Assembly (NCBI GenBank): GCA_965197825.1
Contig: CBDANW010000002.1
Coordinates: 744,001-808,000, forward strand
Direction: 5' to 3'
Origin: CBDANW01 sp965197825
Lineage (GTDB): Bacteria; Acidobacteriota; Vicinamibacteria; Marinacidobacterales; DATDRI01
DNA length: 64,000 nt
Shown here piece after piece: positions 9,291 through 18,020 of this stretch; the first letter of the stretch is position 1, and each line of letters opens with the position of its first letter. The notes under the pieces were generated by a model. It was not told the origin of the DNA and did no database searches. It was given only the letters and a program-made list of their open reading frames with translations. A program made the position numbers and the translations under genes.

Positions 9291-9330
9291 CGAAGCTGTC
9301 AGCGAAGACTGGGGGGCCCGACGAAGCCTT
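9281..9330 (-). repeat. ~36-bp dispersed repeat, copy A
   Basis: On the reverse strand this stretch reads GGGCCCCCCAGTCTTCGCTG followed by ACAGCTTCG and CTGG. The same string, with three substitutions, is found on the plus strand at 56946-56985 downstream of the transglycosylase gene. No coding function is evident. It lies at the point where the FG-GAP gene breaks and its tail is inverted. Confidence 0.55.
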
Positions 9331-9353
9331 GGCGAAGTCGAACGCTCCGCTCG

Positions 9354-9460
9354 CTAGGGATTCTTCCCATCCACGAAGATTCGTTGCGCAGGCTGAACGC
9401 CGAGGCGAGTCGCCGTCGTACCGTCCAGAAACCGAACCTTGAGGTCATAGGTCTCCGCCG
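9354..9460 (-). pseudogene. Inverted C-terminal tail of the ASPIC/UnbV domain
   Basis: On the reverse strand a short frame reads TYDLKVRFLDGTTATRLGV, then QPAQRIFVDGKNP and a TAG stop at 9354-9356. This looks like the last beta strands of an ASPIC/UnbV domain, and it fits directly after the PAAGT that ends the plus-strand segment at 9286. The simplest reading is that the 3' end of the FG-GAP gene was inverted. The piece is short, so the assignment is moderate. Confidence 0.5.
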
Positions 9461-9502
9461 AAGTTCTCTTCGTTCAGAGTACGGACGAAGGCGGACACGG
9501 CA

Positions 9503-10288
9503 CTATGTCTCCATCTTCGCGGCAAGCTCTACGATGACCTCGAACCAGGTCTCGGCGATCAGTTCGTAACCGGCGTCGTTGGGATGCAGGCCGTCCGGCC
9601 CTTGCCCGGCGGGGTCGCGGCCGAACGCCCGCTCGTGATCGGCGAGCGGCACCCTCTCGAGCTCGGCTTCCTCACGGATCATATCGTTAAGCTTGGGGAC
9701 GTTCTCGGCGCCGCGGGTCCGGAACCCGTCGTCGTTGAGAGGCGGTATCGTGCCGATGATGACGGGGATGCCTTCTCCCTTGACCACACGCATCATTTCT
9801 TTCAGGTTGGACCGAGCCTGTTGAAATCCCGGCTGGGGGATGTTCACATCCACGACCCCTTCCAGGAGCAGCACCAGATCGTATCGCGCGGAACGGACTT
9901 CGATGCGCAGCCGCTCCAACCCCTGGTCGGTCGTCTCCCCTCCGATGCCCGAATTGAAGAGCTGGCCGCGGTCTCTGAATTCTTGCCGCAGAAGACGTCC
10001 CAGCTTGGGGATGTAGCCCTCGACGGGCGAGAGCGTGAATCGCTCGAAGAAACCACGAGAGGTGACTCCCTTCGTCATGCTGTCGCCGAAACAAAGGATG
10101 CGGCGGAAGGGAAGCGCCCGGAGAGGTTGCGCGTCCAGCGGGGAGTCGGTCGTGAGATCGGTTGACGAACCGGCTGGAGGCACTGTGGGCTCTGGGGCGA
10201 GCGGTGATATCTCGGAGCCGCAAGCGGCCATTCCAATGGTGAGGAGCAACGCCATGAGGGCCATGAGGGGGATGCGGGTTGTCGTCAC
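9503..10288 (-). CDS. SGNH/GDSL-family hydrolase lipoprotein
   Basis: A 261-aa protein starting at GTG 10288, with a signal peptide and lipobox (GMAAC) so that the mature protein is lipid-anchored. SGNH block I is ILCFGDSMTKG (catalytic Ser), the block II Gly and block III Asn are in NSGIGGETT and NIPQ..., and block V is DGLHPNDAGY (catalytic Asp and His). Such enzymes are esterases, often acting on acetylated sugars or lipids; the substrate is unknown. It is intact although surrounded by pseudogenes. An IS256-type element ends 36 bp upstream of the start and probably displaced its promoter. Confidence 0.87.
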   Translation of the reverse strand: MTTTRIPLMALMALLLTIGMAACGSEISPLAPEPTVPPAGSSTDLTTDSPLDAQPLRALPFRRILCFGDSMTKGVTSRGFFERFTLSPVEGYIPKLGRLLRQEFRDRGQLFNSGIGGETTDQGLERLRIEVRSARYDLVLLLEGVVDVNIPQPGFQQARSNLKEMMRVVKGEGIPVIIGTIPPLNDDGFRTRGAENVPKLNDMIREEAELERVPLADHERAFGRDPAGQGPDGLHPNDAGYELIAETWFEVIVELAAKMET

Positions 10289-10324
10289 TGTCGAGTCGCT
10301 CCTGTGCTGCGCCGGAAATGTCTG

Positions 10325-11784
10325 GGGGATGTCCCGGCCGCTGTTGAATTTGGTCGGGTAGCGGCGGCACCTGTGAATACTCTTAGGCAGCAAACTCATC
10401 GCTGTCAAGAGATTTCTGTTTGCTTCTAAGCGCGTGAACGAGAGCGCCCATATGGCGATAGCCTTTGATACGCCGGAACTTTTTCTGCGCGGTGACGACG
10501 CCAAGAGCGGTCCATCGGCGAACCATGGAAGGACTCTACCAACGCTTGACGTTTCTCGATACTCTGCGAATGGTTCCGTTGAGATTCTCAATGGCGTTCG
10601 TCGTGGCAAGAGACTGGCGAAGTAAGGCGGGCAGCGCGAGCTTCACGACCGTGAGTGTCTCTTCCATCCCTTCACGAAGGCTTCCGGCAGCTTCGTCGTA
10701 GCCGTTTCGCTCGAGCCACGACACCAATGCCTGAAGTCGCTTGCGCGCCTTGTCGGCACTCTTGCACTTGTAGGCTTCCTTCATCGTCTGGAGCACGTAG
10801 GCGTGACGAGACTTGGGAAGGTACGAGCGAAGATTCCGGAGTTTATGGATCTGGCACCTTTGGATGACCGCGAGGTCCCCCAAAACGTCGACGAGTGCCT
10901 TGCGGATGCCTTTGCCTCCGTCCACTACGCAGAGAATCGACTCATCGACGCGCAAGCCTCGCTCGAGAAGGTCCTGCAACATCGCGGTGCACACCCGAGA
11001 GTTCTCCGTCGAGCCCAGCCATATACCCAGGGGCACCTTCGTTCCATCTATTGTGATACCGAGAGTTACGACGACGGTCTGTCCGGCCACCTCAAGGCCA
11101 TCCAGCATCAGTGCCGCAAGCTCGAACTCCTCTAGCCGCCGAGACAGGTATTCCTCGGGCTTCTTAGTCGTCTGGCTCACGAGGTGACGGCTGGCGGCAC
11201 TCTTACTCGTGCCACGAGACTTCAACTTGGCCGCGGGTTTGTCCAGACTCGATTCGTAATTTCGGGTCGATACCCCCACCAAGATCTGATTCAACACTCG
11301 CTCTGGAAGCGGGTCTTCTTCGCGGAAGGCTTCGAAGTGTGGAAGCGACGCCTCCTCGCCCGACTTCGAGCGAACTCGAGGTCGCGACACTTGGATGCGA
11401 CGACCACCGAAGCTCAGCTCTCCGTTCGTGCTCCCACAGTGGTTATGAGTTCGCTCCTTCTCGTGCTTGCCCTTGAGCCCCGTGATCTCCTCGGCGTCCT
11501 CTCTGAGCAGTAGGTGCAGAGCTGTCAGTCCTTGCTCGTACACCCATTCCGTCAGATCCGCCTTCGTGGCCGCGATCCCAGCTATCATCGGTAGCAGTAT
11601 CTGACCGACTTGGCCAACTACCTTGCCCGTAGGCGAGTGCGTTTGCTTTCTTACTGGCTTCTTCGATTTCCTAGGCATTGGTGGCTCCTTGTCCCCCTCT
11701 GGAGACGGTTTATTGGCAGACCTATTCTTAGGCCGGCCAAGGAGCCGCCGCTACCCCAAATCCAACATCCGGCGGGACATCCCC
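10325..11784 (-). mobile_element. IS256-type element, copy 2, full length with target duplication
   Basis: The element is 1460 bp with terminal inverted repeats starting GGGGATGTCCC at both ends and continuing with TGTTG/ATTTGG similarity over about 30 bp. It is flanked by the perfect 8-bp direct repeat AATGTCTG (10317-10324 and 11785-11792). It is nearly identical to the truncated copy at 5069-6243, and its first ~97 bp match the fragment at 44424-44520. It carries one transposase gene, which has a premature stop. Confidence 0.96.
10383..11678 (-). pseudogene. IS256-family transposase with premature TAG stop
   Basis: The frame starts at ATG 11678 (MPRKSKKPVRKQT) and has the full catalytic set: Asp in LMLDGLEV, Asp in CVVDGGKGIRKAL, Glu in TTNAIENLNG. 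Just after SRNVKRW the codon AAG found in copy 1 has become TAG (10536-10538), removing the last ~51 residues, which copy 1 retains down to position-equivalent 10383. The 380-aa product may or may not be active, because the lost part follows the catalytic Glu by only about 15 residues. Confidence 0.88.
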
Positions 11785-11971
11785 AATGTCTGTGCCGGGG
11801 GGCTTATTACATAGCTTACTTTAGCTGGGCCAGCCGGAATTATAGAATGATGGGTCTCGTTTTGCCACACGCAACGCTTCGCGCGTGATATCGAACGGCG
11901 TCACAACGCGCGCCGGGGAGGCGACGGGCGAAGCGCTGGCTGTTTATTAGGGACGCGAATCCGGTTTCTCG

Positions 11972-12238
11972 CTAGAATCGGCCAGACTTCCCCTCCGTGC
12001 GGGCGCGGGCTTCATTCACCCGTAGCGTGCGACCCGCCATATCGGTTTCGTTCAGCCCTGCGATCGCAGCCTTCGCTTCCTCCGAATTCGCCATTTCCAC
12101 GAAACCGAATCCACGGGATTGGTTGGTGTGTCGATCCACGATGATGCTCGAGGAGTCGACGCTTCCGAATCTCTCGAAAGCTTCGCGCAGGTCTGCTTCC
12201 GTCGTGCTAAAGGGGAGATTACCAACGTATATATTCAT
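11972..12238 (-). CDS. RRM-domain RNA-binding protein
   Basis: An 88-aa protein made of a single RNA recognition motif. RNP2 is IYVGNL at residues 3-8 and RNP1 is RGFGFVEM near residue 42, with the usual aromatic residues that stack on RNA bases. A short basic tail follows (ARARTEGKSGRF). The ATG is preceded by AGGAGAGG, a good ribosome site. Bacterial proteins of this kind are often cold-induced RNA chaperones; that role is family knowledge, not shown here. The gene stands alone between an IS and pseudogenes. Confidence 0.92.
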   Translation of the reverse strand: MNIYVGNLPFSTTEADLREAFERFGSVDSSSIIVDRHTNQSRGFGFVEMANSEEAKAAIAGLNETDMAGRTLRVNEARARTEGKSGRF

Positions 12239-12427
12239 GATCCATGCCTCTCCTGTCTTTTCCGACGGAGACTTGGGTTCGTTCGTACGCCAGCCCGAAG
12301 AGAACTAGTGGAGAGCGCATAGCGGTTTTCATGGGGGGTTTAGGACCGGAATCGCCACCGACGTGTCACGAACAAGAGTCTCTATCGAAACAAACCATTC
12401 AAGCACATTTCCAGAGGGTGGGCAAGT

Positions 12428-12455
12428 GGCGTCTGACTAGTCAGCTCGCCAGACG
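12428..12455. repeat. Short variant of the GGCGTC/GACGCC palindromic repeat
   Basis: A 28-bp stretch begins GGCGTCTGAC and ends GCCAGACGC, resembling the ends of the 44-bp repeat that follows 20 bp later but with a shorter interior. It may be a deleted copy or half of a paired arrangement. Confidence 0.4.
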
Positions 12456-12474
12456 CTGCTCAGACGCTTGTTTT

Positions 12475-12518
12475 GGCGTCAATATACGAGTTCCCGCTAA
12501 TCAGCCTCGTCAGACGCC
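12475..12518 (+). repeat. 44-bp dispersed repeat, copy R1
   Basis: Starts GGCGTCAAT and ends CCTCGTCAGACGCC, exactly 44 bp. Other copies are at 40659-40702, 44922-44965, 45744-45787, 45808-45850 and 52765-52808. Its reverse strand supplies the last residues and stop codon of the monooxygenase pseudogene that ends at 12497. Confidence 0.82.
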
Positions 12519-13446
12519 GCTTCGACGGCGAACGTGTCCATCATGAGGATAGGATCGCCGAGAGGGTAGAGCACGGGGCAGGTGCAGCCTTTTCGCTCGT
12601 ATTCCTCGACTTTCGCGCGAGCCTCGTCCAGCGTGCCGGTCGCCGTGATGCCGAGAACCAGCTCATCAGGCACGAGGTGCATGGCCTTTCTTACCTGCTC
12701 CTTGGTGGCCGGCCAGCCTAGAATGGATTGAATCTCCCGAACGGTTTCGGGGTCGACGCCCGAGGCCTTGGCGATGTGAGGCTGTTGCGCCAGATACTGC
12801 GTGATGAGCTTCCTTTGCGTTCTCTACGGCACGCGCCCGATCCCGATCGACCGAGCAGACGATGAGCTGGGGGCGATCCAGGGACTCCACATCGCGGCCG
12901 CTGCGCTTTGCGCCCTTCTGGAGCAGCTCCATCGCGCGGTCGCTGTATTCCGGCGGCACGCAGTAGTTCAGCAGGCAGCCGTCCGCGATCTCGCCGGTGA
13001 GCTCGAGCATCTTGTCACCGGTGGCTCCGATGTAGACCGGCACGTTCCGCGGCTCGCGCCTCCCGTGGACGATATCAAGCTCGATTCCTTTCACTCGATG
13101 GAACTCGCCATCGAACGTGACGTTCTCCAATCGAAGCAGGCGTCGAAACACTCCGATCGTTTCCCGCATCGCGAGGAGTGGTTTGCGACGCTCCACGCCG
13201 GTGTTCGCCGCCAACGGATCCCACCAAGCTCCGATACCGCAGAGGATGCGGTCGGGTGCCAGGTCGTCCAGAGTGAGGAACGTCGCCGCCAGGAGACCGA
13301 TGTTCCTGGTCCAATTGTTGATCACTCCTGACCCGACGCGGATGCGTGACGTGACAGCCGCAAATGCGGCCATTGGGACGATAGCATCGCGCACTCAGTC
13401 GGCTCTCCGCCTGCCAGACGGCTTCGAATCCCTTGGATTCGGCGTA
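12497..13446 (-). pseudogene. Luciferase-like (LLM, F420-type) monooxygenase, truncated and frameshifted
   Basis: About 310 residues of an LLM-class oxidoreductase are visible, including SRIRVGSGVINNWTRN, LGIGAWWDPLA-type sequence (CGIGAWWDP), VPVYIGATGDKMLELTG and a C-terminal TGTLDEARAKVEEYERKG. Two frameshifts break it: near 13394 (WQAESRL upstream, RDAIVPMAAF downstream) and near 12820 (VENAK upstream, KLITQYLAQQPH downstream). The first ~20 residues are missing because an IS630-type element abuts it at 13447. F420- or flavin-dependent oxidation is the family role; the gene is dead as written. Confidence 0.8.
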
Positions 13447-14559
13447 CTAGTGTATTGTAACATTTAAGTGTTTAGTTATAATATCTCTTTCATGCGAGGG
13501 AGAGCCGTTGCGTTGACTCAAGCGGAACATAGGGAGCTTGGCAAACGAGTTTCGAGCCGTCGCGGTCGAGCGGATGACGCGCGGATCGCTCGGATGTTGC
13601 TCTTGCTGGCAGACGGTGCAAGCTATACGCAGGTGCAGCAGACGGTGGGCTGCACGGCGCCTTTTATCAGCAAGTGGAAACGCCGATTCTTGGAGGAGCG
13701 TCTGGCAGGTCTGTACGCGCGTCACGAGGGGCGTCCGATTCAAGTGCTCACGCCTCGGATGGAAGCACGGATTCTTTCGTGGACGCAGAAAAAACCGACC
13801 GACGGCTCGACTCACTGGAGCACGCGTCGACTTGCGAAGAAGCTGGGAATCCATCACATGATGGTGGCTCGCACTTGGAAAAAGCATGGTCTCCAGCCAC
13901 ACCGAATTGAGCATTACAAGGCCTCCAACGATCCGGATTTCGAGACGAAGGCAGCGGATATCATCGGTCTATATATGAATCCACCTCAGCACGCTGCGGT
14001 GTTTTGTATTGATGAGAAAACGGCGATCCAAGCCCTGGATCGACGGGACCCGATCTTGCCGTTGTCTCCCGGGCGGGCCGAGCGACACGGTTTCGAGTAC
14101 GTCCGGCATGGAACGCTTTCTCTCTACGCCGCCTTCGACACGAAGACGGGGGTGGTTTTGGGCAAGACTGTCCGCCGCCATACCAGCCAGGAGTTCGTCG
14201 CCTTCTTGGAGCAGCTGGTTGCGAGCCACAAGCGAAAGCGCGAAATACATGTCATCCTCGACAATCTGTCGGCTCACAAGACCGCCAAGGTCGCACAGTT
14301 CCTCGAGGCCAACCCAAAAGTCCGACTCCACTTCACACCCACATATTCCTCCTGGCTGAACAAAATCGAACTCTGGTTCTCCAAGATCGAGCGTGCCCTG
14401 ATCCATCGAGGCGTGTTCACGTCAACCCACGACCTGACCCGCAAGATCATGCGCTACATTCGCAAGTACAACGAAGACCCCAAGCCCGTGAAGTGGACCT
14501 ACAACGATCCGTCACGACGCATTAAAACCACTAAACGTTCAGTTGTTACAGTCCACTAG
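13447..14559 (+). mobile_element. IS630-type element
   Basis: Imperfect inverted repeats bound the element: left CTAGTGTATTGTAAC and, on the reverse strand at the right, CTAGTGGACTGTAAC, each followed by a GTTTAGT motif. CTAG, the target preferred by several IS630 members, is present at both ends, consistent with TA duplication within CTAG. One transposase gene fills it. It lies between the LLM pseudogene and the C-terminal half of an IS256-type transposase. Confidence 0.88.
13492..14559 (+). CDS. IS630-family transposase
   Basis: A 355-aa protein with an N-terminal helix-turn-helix (RIARMLLLLADGASYTQV through WKRRFLEERL) followed by a DDE domain: Asp in FCIDEKTAIQALDRRDP, Asp in HVILDNLSAHKT and Glu in SWLNKIELWFSKIER. 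The frame is intact and the length normal, so this is the only transposase in the window that looks fully functional. An upstream GTG at 13468 lies within the terminal repeat; ATG 13492 is the more likely start. The stop codon falls in the right inverted repeat. Confidence 0.92.
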   Translation: MRGRAVALTQAEHRELGKRVSSRRGRADDARIARMLLLLADGASYTQVQQTVGCTAPFISKWKRRFLEERLAGLYARHEGRPIQVLTPRMEARILSWTQKKPTDGSTHWSTRRLAKKLGIHHMMVARTWKKHGLQPHRIEHYKASNDPDFETKAADIIGLYMNPPQHAAVFCIDEKTAIQALDRRDPILPLSPGRAERHGFEYVRHGTLSLYAAFDTKTGVVLGKTVRRHTSQEFVAFLEQLVASHKRKREIHVILDNLSAHKTAKVAQFLEANPKVRLHFTPTYSSWLNKIELWFSKIERALIHRGVFTSTHDLTRKIMRYIRKYNEDPKPVKWTYNDPSRRIKTTKRSVVTVH

Positions 14560-15062
14560 TGATCAGCGACGGCCACAAGGGGCTGACGAAAGCGCTGGAG
14601 AAGTGGCCGGGGTGCCGGTTGCAGCGATGTACCGAGCACAAGCGCGCCGACTTGCTCGAACATTGCCCGGCGCACGCACGCCGTGAGCTCCGGCGTGACT
14701 ACAACCGGATCGTCTACGCCAAGAACGGGATCGATGTTCGCAAAGCCTATGACGAGCTCGTCGCCAAGTGGACGCCTCTCGCGCCGGCCGTCGTCCGAAG
14801 CCTAGAGGAGGCCGGTAATCAGCTGCTGACCTTCTACGAATTCCCTCGTGCCATGTGGAAATCGATTCGAACGACCAATGCTCTGGAGAATCTCAACCGC
14901 GAGTTTCGACGCCGGACGAAAACCCAAGCGTCGTTCTCCAGCGAGGAGTCCGCGGTCGCTTTGCTGTTTGGGCTTATCGCCTCTGGCCAGATTCAACTAC
15001 GACGCATCGACGGCTACCAACGTCTGAGCGAGGTTCTCGAACGCGCGGAGGTTGCCGCCTGA
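14560..15062 (+). pseudogene. IS256-family transposase, C-terminal half
   Basis: The frame runs from the CTAG junction (LVISDGHKGLTKAL, second catalytic Asp) through the RCTEHKRADLLEH helix to TTNALENLNREFRRR (catalytic Glu) and ends at 15062. The N-terminal half with the first Asp is absent; the IS630 element and the LLM pseudogene occupy its place. It belongs to a different IS256 lineage from the 5069/10325 and 7544 elements. About 70 bp of A/T-richer sequence after the stop may hold the old right terminal repeat. Confidence 0.82.
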
Positions 15063-15235
15063 TATGATACTCTGATGGCGGAGTGGAGGGTGCCGTTCTT
15101 TTTCCACGGACCTCGGGACACATCCGGATTTTCTTGCTCCTGATCCGCCGTCAGGTGAAAGCAAATGGCCTGAAATGAAGAAAAGGAATGGATTCTAGGG
15201 AAAGGACGCGAGAGCGCGTGTGCGAGTCCGATCAG

Positions 15236-15388
15236 TTAGTTTGTCGGGACGAGGCGTTTCAATTCCTCGAACCAGTTGAGGATCAGGACAATGCTTTGCG
15301 TGGTGGCGGTGTCTTCCGACCCGCCTTCCTTGAGCAGCAGGAACCGCTGCCCGTCAGGCGCAATGGCGACGCGGCGGTATGTACTCAG
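15236..15388 (-). pseudogene. C-terminal end of the kinase-PD40 protein
   Basis: The reverse strand encodes STYRRVAIAPDGQRFLLLKE followed by a short linker and IVLILNWFEELKRLVPTN, stop. This ending (VLNW-x-EELKR) is the standard C-terminus of the Ser/Thr kinase-PD40 (TolB-like propeller) proteins found in Acidobacteriota. It matches in strand the kinase domain at 15924-16700, but the propeller between them is inverted. Confidence 0.65.
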
Positions 15389-15939
15389 GGAAGGACGCTT
15401 CCAATCATGGGGCGATGGTGGTGCTTTCTCCGGATGGGAAGACACTGGCCTTCGTGGGTCGGATGCCCGACGGGAATTCTCAGCTCTACATCCAGATGCT
15501 CGACAAGCTGGAAGCCACACCGCTCAGCGGCACCGAAGGCGCCGCCAGCCCTTTCTTCTCCCCCGACGGGCGTTGGCTGGCGTTTTTCACGACCAATGCT
15601 CTGAAGAAGGTGTCGGTCACTGGTGGCGCGGCGCTAACTCTTGCCGAGGTGAGTGGCCCCAAGGGTGGCACCTGGGTACCCGACGATACGATCGTCTATA
15701 CTCCGGAATTCGGGGCCGGGCTCTATCGTGTGCCCGCTTCCGGTGGGAAGCCGGTCGAGCTCACGACGAGGAAAGAGGGCGTGCGTAGCCACCGCTGGCC
15801 CTCGTTTCTACCGAACGGCAAGGCAGTGCTTTTCGTGGTCCAGGCGGAAGGCGGGTCATACGACGACGCGACCATCGAAGCGGTGCTCCTCGAGACGGGC
15901 GAAAGGAAGGTCGTTCACCGGGGCTACGAGGCGAGCTGA
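15388..15939 (+). pseudogene. Inverted PD40 propeller segment of the kinase-PD40 protein
   Basis: About 180 residues with WD40-like beta-propeller (PD40) repeats read on the plus strand: VLSPDGKTLAFVGR, FFSPDGRWLAFF, then SFLPNGKAVLFVV. They are opposite in strand to the kinase and the C-terminal piece. Joining the reverse-strand GAGDHQLAS (ends 15924) to plus-strand NHGAMVVLSPDGK gives a natural propeller start, so this segment was inverted in place. More than one hundred residues between its end and the C-terminal piece are missing. Confidence 0.75.
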
Positions 15940-16700
15940 TGATCGCCGGCCCCGAGTTTCACCGAAAGCTGCACAGATGGTTGAGGCGCGCTTTCGGTTG
16001 GCCACAAGATCCAGAGTGTTGCCAACAAGGTAACGGCGAGGACACCGGCCAGAGCCCACGCGAGCACGGGAGCCCGAGCCTTGACCGCCTCGGATGTCGC
16101 TGTCGGCTCGGCGAGGATGTCTTCGATCTCAACACGGACATCCCCGATGGCTTGCAGGCGCTTCTTGCGATCTTTCCGGAAACATCGGCGCAAGAGGTTC
16201 TGGATCCGTGGATCGACATCGGATGGAACGGCTTTCCAATCAGGCTCCATCTTGATAATGCCAGCGAGAACCTCCGAGACATCCTCTCCCGAAAATGCCC
16301 TCTTCCCCGTCAACATCTCGTAGAGCACGACGCCGAATGAGAAGATGTCGCTGCGTTTGTCAACGGTCTTGCCCTTCGCCTGCTCCGGGCTCATGTAGGC
16401 CGCGGTCCCGAGGATGACTCCTGCACGAGTCGCATCCCGGCTGAGAGTCGGGGACTGCGACAGCTCGCCCTCGGTACTTCGTCGGCGAAGGCCTTGGCGA
16501 GCCCGAAGTCGAGCACCTTTGCCTGTCCCTCGGGACCGACCTTGATGTTGGCAGGCTTCAGGTCGCGCGGGAAGAACTTTGATGGCGACTTCACGCCCGA
16601 GCTTGGTATCCCTAGCGCGATAGACCTCGCCCATGCCCCCGGCCCCGAGGGGGGAGAGGATCTCGTAGGATCCGAGTTTGTCGCCGGCCGTGAGAGGCAT
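15924..16700 (-). pseudogene. Ser/Thr protein kinase (PknB/Hanks type) domain, internally deleted
   Basis: The frame opens with GSYEILSPLGAGGMGEVYRA (glycine loop) and VAIKVLP (ATP-binding Lys). Sequence from there to the catalytic loop, roughly 90-100 residues, is deleted, and RDLKPANIKVGPEGQAKVLD with DFGLAKAF appears in another frame. The original frame returns at GTAAYMSPEQAKG and continues to the C-lobe, a membrane helix (VLAWALAGVLAVTLLATLWI) and the start of an extracellular propeller. Loss of part of the N-lobe and two frameshifts make it inactive. In intact relatives a single protein carries kinase, membrane helix and PD40 propeller. Confidence 0.82.
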
Positions 16701-16832
16701 GATCTTTTCCGCTCGTAAAGCCGTATCCTAAAGGCACGAGGCTCTTCAGGACAACCGGCGCCGCGACGAGGAAGGCGAAACAACCTTGCCCGGGCAAGAT
16801 TTCTGTCGCGAATTGTCGCCGCTTCTCGACGC

Positions 16833-17975
16833 CTACCGGTCGAAAATCTCGCGGGCGATGATGAGGCGCTGGATCTGGCTCGTCCCTTCGTAGATCTGAT
16901 AGATCTTGGCGTCCCGGTAGAGCTTTTCGACGGGGTACTCCTTGTTGAAGCCGTAACCCCCAAAGACCTGGACGGCGTCGGTGGCGACCTTGACCGCGGC
17001 GTCGGCGGCGAAGAGCTTGGCGTAGGCGGCCTGCTCCGTATTGCGGCAGCCCTGGTCGATGGTCCAGCCCGCCTGCCAGACCAATAGCCTCGCCGCCTCG
17101 ACCGCGCAGGCCATGTCCGCGATCATGAAGCCCACTCCTTGATGCTTGTAGATGGGCACTCCGAACGTCTCTCGTTCTTTGGCATATCGCACGGCGTGCT
17201 CGTAGGCGGAGCGAGCCAACCCTACTGCCGCGGACGCGACGACCGGGCGCGAGTGATCGAAAGCGGCCATCGCAACCTTGAAGCCGTTTCCTTCCTCGCC
17301 GAGGCGATTGGCCGCCGGGACCTTCACGTCTTCGAAGCTGACGGCGCGTGTGTCGGAGCAACGCTGTCCCATGTTGTTCTCTTTCTTCCCCAACACGACG
17401 CCCGGTAGGTCGCGCGGGACGACGAAGGCGCTCATTCCCCGGTAGCCCTTGGATTCGTCTGTGTAAGCGAGCACGAAATACCAGTTCGCGACGCCCCCGT
17501 TCGTAATCCACATCTTGGTCCCGTTGAGGACGTACTCATCGCCATGCCGTTTCGCAGTCGTGCGTATGGCCTGGACGTCCGAGCCGGCACCCGGCTCCGT
17601 GACGCAGTAGGCGGCGAAAAGGAACTCTTCGATCATCGGCGTGAGCCACTTCTTCTTTTGATCCTCGCTACCCGCGACGATGATCGGACATTCCGAGAGG
17701 GTGTTTGCCTCCATCGCGGTGCTGACTCCGGTACAACCCCAGGCTGTCTCCTCCGCGATCAGGCAACCCTCGAGAACTCCGAGTCCGAGCCCGCCGTAAT
17801 CCTCTGGAATGTGCGAGTTCATGAGCCCTAGCTCCCACGCCTTCCGACAAATCTCGTGCGGGTACTCGGCGGTCTCGTCGAGCCGTGCCGCGTGGGGGAC
17901 GATCTCCTTTTCAGTAAACTCGCGAGAGAGATCGCGAAGCTGTTCTTGTTCCTCACTCAGCGAAAAGTCGATCAT
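16833..17975 (-). CDS. Acyl-CoA dehydrogenase
   Basis: A 380-aa flavoprotein of normal length for short/medium-chain acyl-CoA dehydrogenases. The signatures are CVTEPGAGSDVQAIRT (FAD/substrate region) and QVFGGYGFNKEYPVEKLYRD, with the catalytic base Glu at about residue 363 in IYEGTSQIQR. It introduces the alpha-beta double bond in an acyl-CoA and passes electrons to ETF. It is the last gene of the reverse-strand block with enoyl-CoA hydratase/isomerase, thiolase, BoxB and BoxC, so a beta-oxidation step after benzoyl-CoA ring opening is likely. ATG start; the upstream gene ends 45 bp before. Confidence 0.93.
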   Translation of the reverse strand: MIDFSLSEEQEQLRDLSREFTEKEIVPHAARLDETAEYPHEICRKAWELGLMNSHIPEDYGGLGLGVLEGCLIAEETAWGCTGVSTAMEANTLSECPIIVAGSEDQKKKWLTPMIEEFLFAAYCVTEPGAGSDVQAIRTTAKRHGDEYVLNGTKMWITNGGVANWYFVLAYTDESKGYRGMSAFVVPRDLPGVVLGKKENNMGQRCSDTRAVSFEDVKVPAANRLGEEGNGFKVAMAAFDHSRPVVASAAVGLARSAYEHAVRYAKERETFGVPIYKHQGVGFMIADMACAVEAARLLVWQAGWTIDQGCRNTEQAAYAKLFAADAAVKVATDAVQVFGGYGFNKEYPVEKLYRDAKIYQIYEGTSQIQRLIIAREIFDR

Positions 17976-18020
17976 GACGGCCCTCCATGGAGTCCAGCCG
18001 CGCCAGCTCCGTGCCGACTC

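Noticed and set aside
9503..10609. 368-codon frame for the SGNH hydrolase
   Set aside because: The first ~107 codons are IS256 terminal sequence; GTG 10288 with a lipoprotein signal is the real start.
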